From Paroedura picta (Eukaryota; Chordata; Lepidosauria; Squamata; Gekkonidae): a stretch of DNA of 64,000 nucleotides. Below the pieces are notes generated by a model. It had not been told where the DNA came from. It made no database searches and was given only the letters and a program-made list of their open reading frames with translations. Shown here in pieces: positions 57,533-64,000 of the stretch. The stretch spans positions 74,294,941 to 74,358,940 of the forward strand of contig NC_135377.1 in assembly GCF_049243985.1 (NCBI RefSeq), given 5' to 3'. A program made the translations under genes and the position numbers. How positions within the stretch are numbered: position 1 is the first letter of the stretch; each line of letters starts with the position of its first letter.

Positions 57533-57733
57533 ATCTCCAGCACCAAGATAAAACTGCTGGGGGTCTCAAAGGTATCGAGAAGGCCAACAAGCTGAGGATG
57601 CTGAAGATTCTGCATGATCCCAAGTTCACGGGTGACCTGGTCTCGCTTCATCAGTTTCTTGTTCACAAACTTAGCGGCTACTTCGCACTTCATCCCTTTC
57701 TGATCACATCTCTTGGTGACAGAAAACCTGCCC
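57533..57733 (-). CDS. TRIO: TRIO exon, kinase N-lobe
   Basis: 67-codon-equivalent exon. It encodes GRFSVTKRCDQKGMKCEVA, then AKFVNKKLMKRDQVTRELGI with the ATP-binding Lys, and ends TFETPSSFILVLEM with Met split over the intron. The donor is GAT|GTACGT. Confidence 0.92.
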
Positions 57734-57947
57734 CTGGAAAAGAAGAGGCAGAAACAGTGAGGTCAACACAAAGGAGGCCGATGGAAGGAGAGTGCCAGTC
57801 CTTTCCACACCTCACAGGGAGGAACAATCAGACAGACAGAGCCAAAGGCACTCCTCCACCCCTGGAAAGGAAATCGGGTCATTCAGTTGCTTAGTCACAT
57901 ACAACCAAGCTGCACCAATTAAAAGGTGTCTGCCTGGCCATTCTCCT

Positions 57948-58740
57948 TCTCTATTCTTTGACCATAATACAGTTCAAGTTGCATGAGGATAACTCACACC
58001 CTACCGGATGGCCCTCAGGAGTGTCCACTCTCTCTTGGAAGGCCAATGGCAGCTCTGCCCCACCCCCAGCCCCCTCCTCCTCCTTGTTGGAAGAAGAGCC
58101 AGCCTCCTCTGCAGACCCACATCCCAAAGGCAAGCTGTGCCAAAGAGTAGGGTGGCTGGGAGGGAGGGAGGAAGAGGCTCGGCCTGCCACCCAGCCCCAG
58201 GACACTGAATGTGGCCTCTACACCTGCCTGAGATCCTGGGGATGGGAGAAGGGGTCCAGCCCTCCCTACAAGCCCCATGAGACCAAGCGGGTGGCCTTTG
58301 TGCTCTCCCAAGTTGAGTGGGAGCAGGAGATGCCAGAAAGGCCACCCTCTAGCCCCACAGGGGCCAGTGAGGCCTTTTGGCAGGCCATGGGAGAGGGAGA
58401 AAATGCTGCCTGCAGGCCCCATAGGGTCCAGAATGGCCTTTGGGCACTCCTCCCTGTGAACCCCCAGTTGAGGATGCACTGCAGAGTCTTTCTCTCTTCC
58501 TCCCTTTCTTTTTCTCCCTCCCTTCCCCTTCTCTCTCTTTCACTTTTTAATCTTTCTTTCTCTCTTCCTTTTTCTCCCTCCCTCCTTTTCTACTTTCCTT
58601 CCTCCTCCTTTCTTCCTTGTTTCTTTCCTTCCTTCCAAATGTTTTCTCCAGAGGAACTGATGCCTGGAGATCTGTTCTTATCCCTGCATATTTCTAGATG
58701 CAGGGTTCTGACTCTGACCTTGAAAGCCGTAAACATTCTG
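57948..58740 (-). repeat. R1 repeat, third copy, in TRIO intron
   Basis: The reverse-oriented counterpart of 50438-51905: TTGACCATAATACAGTTCAA, CACTCTCTCTTGGAAGGCCA and GAGGCTCGGCCTGCC, then a pyrimidine tract at 58480-58635 and a TTCTCCAGAGGAACTGATGC block. Confidence 0.6.
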
Positions 58741-58744
58741 TGAT

Positions 58745-59245
58745 TCCTACATCTACAGGATCGCCTCTTTTGCTATGTCCTCCAAAGAGCATCGAGATTC
58801 AGCGATCAAAACCTGCTCAGGATCCCAAAGGATCCCAAAGAAGTAAAACTTCTTTTTCAACCTTGATCCTGGCATGGTGGAATGCTCTGCCTAATGAGAT
58901 CATGGCCCTGTGCGACTTGGCACAGTTCTATGGGGCCTGCCAGGCCTATGACTGAGGCCAGGAAATAGCAACCACAAGACGCTGGCTTCCCAGCCTGAGA
59001 GTCCACCCACCTGCCCACAAACTAACGTCGACCCGCCCCTAAGGGCCTGAAAATTTAAAACAGATTGTTTTAACAAGTTTACAATAGGCAGTTTTAGTGT
59101 AATCTTAACAATTCATTTAGTGTAATCTTAACAATTAATTTTATTGTATAAATTTATGTATATGCATTTTATTTATACTGTTCAAATGATGTTACCTGTC
59201 CTTAGTCAATTGAAAAGGGTGGAATATAAGAATACATTTATCCCC
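58745..59245 (+). mobile_element. L2-clade LINE 3' fragment in TRIO intron
   Basis: + strand remnants of the ORF2 C-terminus (AWWNALPNEIMALCDLAQFY) followed by an AT-rich 3' end with GTTACCTGTCCTTAGTCAAT and AAAAGGGTGGAATATAAGAA. Antisense to TRIO. Confidence 0.7.
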
Positions 59246-59376
59246 CCCCCCTCCCATTTCTGTGAACCAATGTCACTGCAAGTCCGTGGGGTGCTAGTAC
59301 ACCTGCAAATAGTTAACACAAACACACACACACACACAAGTTGTCTCTCTCTAGATGAGTCTGGACAGACCCATAC

Positions 59377-59455
59377 CTGCCAAGCTCAGCCACTTCGTTG
59401 TACAGGGAATCAAAGTTCTCCTTCCAGGTTACTATGACCCCATCGCATCCAGGAC
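59377..59455 (-). CDS. TRIO: TRIO exon, linker and start of kinase domain
   Basis: Encodes GPGCDGVIVTWKENFDSLY and NEVAELGR, the last residues entering the glycine-rich loop. The donor is CAG|GTATGG. The direct Ig-to-kinase link without an FnIII domain supports TRIO over KALRN. Confidence 0.9.
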
Positions 59456-59548
59456 CTAGAAGAGGGAAAGTAATCTATACTGCACATTTACCATACAAAA
59501 GGCACCCCGTCTCTATTTTATGTGCCCTCACTAAAGAGAGAAACCTAC

Positions 59549-59670
59549 CTAAAACTCGAAGACTGGCGGAAGATGAAATGGAACCCATGTCATTTGCAGC
59601 TACACAAGTATAGATACCATCATCTTCTGTGGTCACACCAATGACTTTCAGAGATGCTTCTCCTAAATCA
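59549..59670 (-). CDS. TRIO: TRIO exon, second half of Ig domain
   Basis: Acceptor TTTTGCAG, donor TAG|GTAGGT. Encodes SDLGEASLKVIGVTTEDDG and IYTCVAANDMGSISSSASL, containing the second Ig Cys in the DxGxYxC-type motif. Confidence 0.92.
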
Positions 59671-60356
59671 CTGCAAAACAGAAGCTTTGAGCATGAATGG
59701 CTGAGCAAGCCCAAGGGAGCCATGCATCAGGACTCAGGCTCTGGTCCCTTTCTGAAGACAACAAAACATCCCCGTTTGCAGTGGAGTGTCTGGAAACCAC
59801 CACCAAGGAGAAGACGATGGGAAACAAGTCAGAAATGACTAAGGGCTTTTCTGCACACTCAACTTACTCCTGCTTTTCTTGGCAGCCGATCCACTACCCT
59901 GGAATTGGTTTGAGCCGGGATCTCCCACACCTCCGCCCTCCCTCTGCACGATCACAGCTGCGAAGTCAGTTTATGCTCTTCTGCACCAAATATCACATTT
60001 ATGTCAGCTCAAAGCTTCCGCTGAAGCTGGTTTCTGAGATCCCATCATCAGTGTATACATAAAGTAATCTCTGGAACAGGCATGCCATTCTCCTTTCTAT
60101 CATAGGCATTCTAAAAAGTGATTTCGCAGGAGCTTAGAAATTAGAATCCATGATGTTGGCCTGAGAAGGGACCCTGGAAGCGGCAGGAGAGGCAAGATTG
60201 CGTGTGGCTCCGTGGCAGAGAACCCCTGGCAGAGAACCCGAGAAATGACGCCAAAGCCCTCCCAAATATTTTAAAGTTTGCTCACCTGTCACCCTTTCTT
60301 ATACTGTGCAGCTTTTAATACAGTCTGAAGCATGCTGGGTAAAGAAGCTGCCCTAC
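59671..60356 (-). other. TRIO intron between the two Ig exons
   Basis: No repeat or RNA gene recognised. Confidence 0.45.
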
Positions 60357-60519
60357 CTGCATGCGATGCTGTAGTGACTGTCATTGCTCAGTGTGCTGTG
60401 ATCAGGGCCTTTCCACGTGACTGAAGCTTTTGGACGACCACAAATTCTGCACTTAAGAATGACAGTCTCTCCTATCTCGCATGTTGTCTCACTTAATGGT
60501 ATTATAAACTCCGGGGGAA
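60357..60519 (-). CDS. TRIO: TRIO exon, first half of Ig domain
   Basis: Acceptor CTCTTTCAG, donor CAG|GTAGGG. Encodes PPEFIIPLSETTCEIGETVI, then KCRICGRPKASVTWKG with the first Ig Cys and the core Trp, ending NDSHYSIAC and a split codon. Confidence 0.92.
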
Positions 60520-61644
60520 CTGAAAGAGGAGGAAGCAATTGCCATTAAAATATTGCAAGTCTTGTTCTTCATCATCTACCTGCAAGCAAGCAAGATGCTA
60601 CCGACATGTTACAGTGGAGACTGTTCCCAGGGAACTGCGTTATGCTGAATCAGAGCCCTGGGCCGTCATGGTCTGAACTGCCTTCTCAGACTGGCAGCCA
60701 CTTTCCAGGGCCTTTCCCATCACCCACTGTCTGCTTCTTTAACTGGATTGAACCCGAGACCTTCTGTGTGTCAAGCAGAGGTCCTACCAATGACCCCCTC
60801 CAAGAGGTTTACTGAGAAATTTTGAGTAGCCTTGGGCTGCAAGACTCTCCCCTCACTCTGCTCCCTCCACCCCAAAGAGAGAGGAAGGAGGCCTGTCCTG
60901 AGAGCCCCTGTGGGTGGCCAGAGTGTGGCTCTGCCCAAGAGACTCCCAGGTCAACAGTTCAAATGCTCCCAACAGGTCCCCAGGGAAAATCCTGGAGACA
61001 GCAGAGGAATCCAAGGTAAATCTCAGGGTCCACTTCGAGAACTGAATCAAAGACAAGGCTGGATCTACAGTTGCAGCAGAATCCAAAAGGACGGAAACAG
61101 ACTTCTGACTGTAGGCGAGGGAATAACATTGTGAGCACTTTCTTGGAGACTTTCTTAAATTAGAAAATTGCAGAGGAGACACAGAGCAGAACACAAAGTG
61201 GATTGGAGCCCCCCAATTCCACCTGTACCTCTCCTGCTTCAGACTTTGGCTCCCTTCCCCCAGAAGTAGCCCTTTGGGCTGCAGTAGGAAGGAAGCGTGC
61301 ATATGGAATTCTCTCTGAATGCAGTAAGCTCTCATAGTTCCTAGCCAGGATTCTCCTGCCTTTTAAATACAGCATCATACTGAGAAAAGTGTCCTCCCTC
61401 ACCAGAACAGGCAGGGCAGCCCACTCAGCCCTCTTAGGATGTGAGCCAGGACGAGACACAGTCCCCAAACGAAGGGAAAAGTGTGCCAGAAGCAGCCCCT
61501 GTGGAGTGTCCCTGCAGCCCTGCCCTGTTCTCCAGAAGGGGCTCACGGAATACGAACGGGTTCAGGAGGGGCTGCCTCACAGATCCTCCGGGGCTCAAGA
61601 GGGAGGACAGGAACGATGTAATTTTGGCTTGAAACTCAACTTAC
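60520..61644 (-). other. TRIO intron
   Basis: No convincing gene or repeat; short open frames show no domain. Confidence 0.45.
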
Positions 61645-61672
61645 CATCATAAATGTAGTTGGGGTTGAGAAG
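61645..61672 (-). CDS. TRIO: TRIO 28-nt microexon (LLNPNYIYD)
   Basis: A microexon flanked by CTTTTCAG and GTAAGTT. It encodes LLNPNYIYD plus one base, identical to the linker before the Ig domain in human TRIO as I recall it. It is too short for ORF-based finding. Confidence 0.88.
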
Positions 61673-62109
61673 CTGAAAAGGAGAAGTTAAAAGAATCAGC
61701 ATGTTGGAAAGATGCAGTCTAACGTGAGCACCAGGAGGTTGGCATCTCCCTCCCCCACAATCCCTGCCCAGTGGCTCACCACCAGTCATGCTGAATGTGC
61801 CAGGAAGGGAGGAATTCCCTGGAGGGGGGGAATCATCAACCCAGCCAAAACTCTCCTGGCTCAGCAGGGAAGCTGGAAGCCGGGCAGGAATCACCCCAAC
61901 CATTTAAGGGAGGACAAATGTTTCTGAAGTTGTGTCTTCAAACTTAGTGGGCCCTCTCTTTCCAAATGCAATGGCTTCTGACAGCAAGTGAAGGCGAGGG
62001 CTTTATGCTGCTCATCAGCACCCCTCCCCCCAGGATACAGTCCCAGATTCACCCCCCCCCCCAAAAAAAAAAGCAGTCCTTGGTGAACAGGAATCCAAGT
62101 AGACATTAT

Positions 62110-62230
62110 GGGACAAAGTCTCCATTGAGTGGCACCTTGAAGACTAACTAATTTTTTTCTGGGCATAAACCTTTGTGGTCATGCCCACTTCTTCGGATAC
62201 ATTGGAACAAGGCTTCCCTCAACATTGCCT
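62110..62230 (-). repeat. Dispersed repeat fragment (family of 2506-2602)
   Basis: GCACCTTGAAGACTAACTAA and CCCACTTCTTCGGATACATT; the reverse-strand form of the family. A second, shorter piece lies near 62262-62295. Confidence 0.5.
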
Positions 62231-62342
62231 AGAATCTATCTGAAGAACTGTGCATGCACACAAAAGTTTATGCCAATAAAAAACTTTGTAGGCCGTAAGG
62301 CTGTCCCTCATAGTGCTGCTTCACAACAACATGGGGACCCAC

Positions 62343-62857
62343 TGTCAAGCGCTGACAAAACTCACAACAAAACTTCTATGAGAAGAAAGCTTTAATTGTA
62401 AGTAGATCAGATCACTGTAACGTTCAAAGTCAAATCTGTTTGATACAAGAACAGCAGGCACTTATCAATTCTTTTCTCCCGCCCAAAACTTGAGCATTCC
62501 CAAGGGAGGGAGGAAACCCCTCACCCAGTTGCCATCCCAGGCTTCCTGCCATGGTGTTGACGTTAGCGCGGCCTTGGTCAGGCTGGCGCCTCAGGCTAGC
62601 TGATAAGCTGTTTACAGGAACCACAGGAACCAAGCAACATTGTTTCACAGTAGGGGGAATATGCAGTGTGAAAATGCAAGGATCAAAGCAATGGGGAATC
62701 AAAGGAAAACTACAAGCAGGGGTTTTGGTTACATGGGAACGTTGTGGCTACATAGGGATGTTCCAGCAAGGACACAACACATACACATCAACCAAGATGG
62801 AGTCAGACAGGTACGCTGAACAGTAATCATGGCAAAGAACAGGGACTGATCCTGACA
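62343..62857 (-). mobile_element. Solo LTR related to the chromovirus LTR
   Basis: 515 bp with TG...CA ends. It shares with the 37.9-kb LTR the start TGTCAGGAT, the block TCAAGTTTTGGGCGGGAGAA, CAGATTTGACTTT and the end GTTTTGTTGTGAGTTT. The flanks CCCAC (62338-62342) and CCCAT (62858-62862) are probably a decayed 5-bp target duplication. It is clearly older than the full-length element. Confidence 0.8.
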
Positions 62858-63267
62858 CCCATCTGAATCCAGCTTCCTGGAAGACATTATGGAGTTACTG
62901 GGTGGATGGCCATTAGATACGAGGGTCTCACTGAAGGCAACCCTGAAATCTGTACACTGCATGTGCATTGATGGACATGTCATAAATATACCTATTCAAA
63001 GGAAGCTACCGTTTATGAAATGCAGAGGTCCAGTCTTATTATTATTATTTTTAATAATTTGGTTTTGAGCCTGACGCACACTTGAGATCTTCCCAGTTGA
63101 GCGCCCAGAAAGCATGGGTCTGCATTTGGCAGTTAAAAGGGGGGGGGGAAGTAGCAGAGTGGTGAGCTTGTCTGTTTCATTATTTGGTGCCTACAGGTCA
63201 GGTTTCTTTGTAAGCTCTAGCGGGAGGGAAAGGTGGCATTTCAGGAATTAAATAAACTGGGGTGGCA

Positions 63268-64000
63268 CATTTGTGCTAAGAGGAATGGATCGCCATGTGG
63301 CTGGGCCCGACCCGCTAACCCGAGAGGTTTGTTGCTTGCCAGGGGCAAAAATTAAAGACGTTTCAGAACGGCTGACCAAACTCCTCAAATCTACGGATCG
63401 CTACCCATTTGTGATGGTCCATGTGGGAACGAATGACATGTCCCTGAATACCATCGCTCCTATTAAAAAAGACTATCAAGATCTGGGGAGGAAGCTCAAG
63501 CAAATGGGGGCACAAGTGGTATTCTCTTCGATCTTGCCTGTCAAGGGAAGAGGAATGCGTCGGGAGAGGAAGATAATGGAGGTGAATCACTGGCTGCGTA
63601 GTTGGTGCCGGCAGGAGAGATTTGGTTTCTGGGATCATGGGATAGGCTTTCTTGAGGAAGGCCTACTAGCACCTGATGGACTGCACTTATCGAAGTTGGG
63701 GAAGAATGTGTTTGGCAGGAACCTGGGGAGATTCATCAGGAGAGCTTTAAACTGAAGCCACAAGGGGAAGGAGACGATCAACATAGGGAGTGTATGGAAG
63801 GAAAACAATGGGAGGCAGCCCAACCGGCAAGGCCAGCTCATAGGAAACCAAAAGTAAAAGGATTCAGATGTCTTTATACTAACGCCTGAAGCATGGGCAA
63901 TAAAAGGAAGAGCTGGAACTTCTCATGCAGATAGAAAGGTATGATCTAGTAGGCATCACAGAAACTCGGTGGAATGATTCTCATGACTGGAATGTAATGG
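63268..64000 (+). mobile_element. CR1 LINE, ORF1 esterase and start of ORF2, runs off the window
   Basis: 5'-truncated just inside ORF1 (CTAAGAGGAATGGATCGCCA). It encodes VCCLPGAKIKDVSERL, HVGTNDMSLNTIAPI and APDGLHLSKLGKN of the SGNH-type esterase and stops at 63755. ORF2 sequence follows (ELELLMQIERYDLVGITETR), the beginning of the endonuclease. The frame is largely intact, so the copy is young. The GDS nucleophile block is lost to the 5' truncation. Confidence 0.9.

Larger units (their letters stand above)
53820..61672 (-). other. TRIO: TRIO gene, seven 3'-terminal exons
   Basis: Exons 61645-61672, 60357-60519, 59549-59670, 59377-59455, 57533-57733, 55634-55772 and 53820-54362 join in phase to 424 codons plus stop. 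They encode the C-terminal Ig domain followed directly by a Ser/Thr kinase domain of TRIO, a large multi-domain guanine-nucleotide exchange factor for Rac and RhoA. I prefer TRIO to its paralogue KALRN because there is no fibronectin III domain between Ig and kinase, and because the sequence, including the ending RLLPRV, follows human TRIO closely as I recall it. Kinase landmarks present are VAAKF (beta-3 Lys), HLDLKPENIL (catalytic loop), ADFGD (DFG) and AAPE. Upstream exons lie outside the window to the right. Confidence 0.93.

Noticed and set aside
54363-59376. KALRN instead of TRIO
   Set aside because: The kinase exons follow the Ig exons through a short linker with no FnIII-coding exon, and the sequence and C-terminus fit TRIO better. 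The choice relies on remembered sequences.

Overview
The window is vertebrate nuclear DNA, most likely from a squamate reptile (lizard or snake). It carries the downstream parts of two conserved host genes with vertebrate splice sites. Around them is a repeat mix typical of squamates: CR1 and L2-clade LINEs, a Bov-B/RTE LINE, tRNA-derived SINEs of the Sauria type, DNA-transposon-like elements and a Ty3/Gypsy chromovirus. There is no operon structure, rRNA, CRISPR or bacterial feature.

Host gene 1 is OTULINL (FAM105A) on the + strand. A CpG island at about 15.8-17.0 kb is the likely promoter. Seven coding exons lie between 17,767 and 33,823 and read as one open frame of 307 codons plus stop. 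The product is an OTU-fold relative of the linear-ubiquitin protease OTULIN. Unlike human OTULINL, this copy has cysteine at the catalytic position (motif DNYC).

Host gene 2 is TRIO on the - strand. Seven 3'-terminal exons lie between 61,672 and 53,820. They encode the last Ig domain and the C-terminal serine/threonine kinase domain (424 residues to the stop). About 1.9 kb of AT-rich 3' UTR follows, down to about 51.9 kb. The two genes face each other tail to tail; as I recall, in human they point the same way.

Layout. 0-15.8 kb: intergenic and repeat-rich, with a CR1 copy, SINEs, an L2 copy, a 0.9-kb DNA-transposon-like element (family F1) split by a SINE, and an internally deleted CR1. 15.8-33.8 kb: OTULINL. 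Its large intron 22.8-30.4 kb holds a CR1 tail and a 3.6-kb Bov-B element interrupted by two CR1 tails. 33.8-52 kb: intergenic. It holds a young, nearly whole chromovirus (37,927-43,977, identical 406-bp LTRs, 5-bp target duplication) inserted into a CR1 copy, another F1 element, and a pair of inverted copies of an unclassified purine/pyrimidine-rich repeat (family R1). 52-62 kb: TRIO, with an F1 and an R1 copy in its introns. 62-64 kb: a solo LTR related to the chromovirus, then a CR1 copy that leaves the window.

The host genes encode signalling and ubiquitin-fold proteins and show no sign of shared regulation. The rest is layered transposon history, in which several insertions order each other in time.
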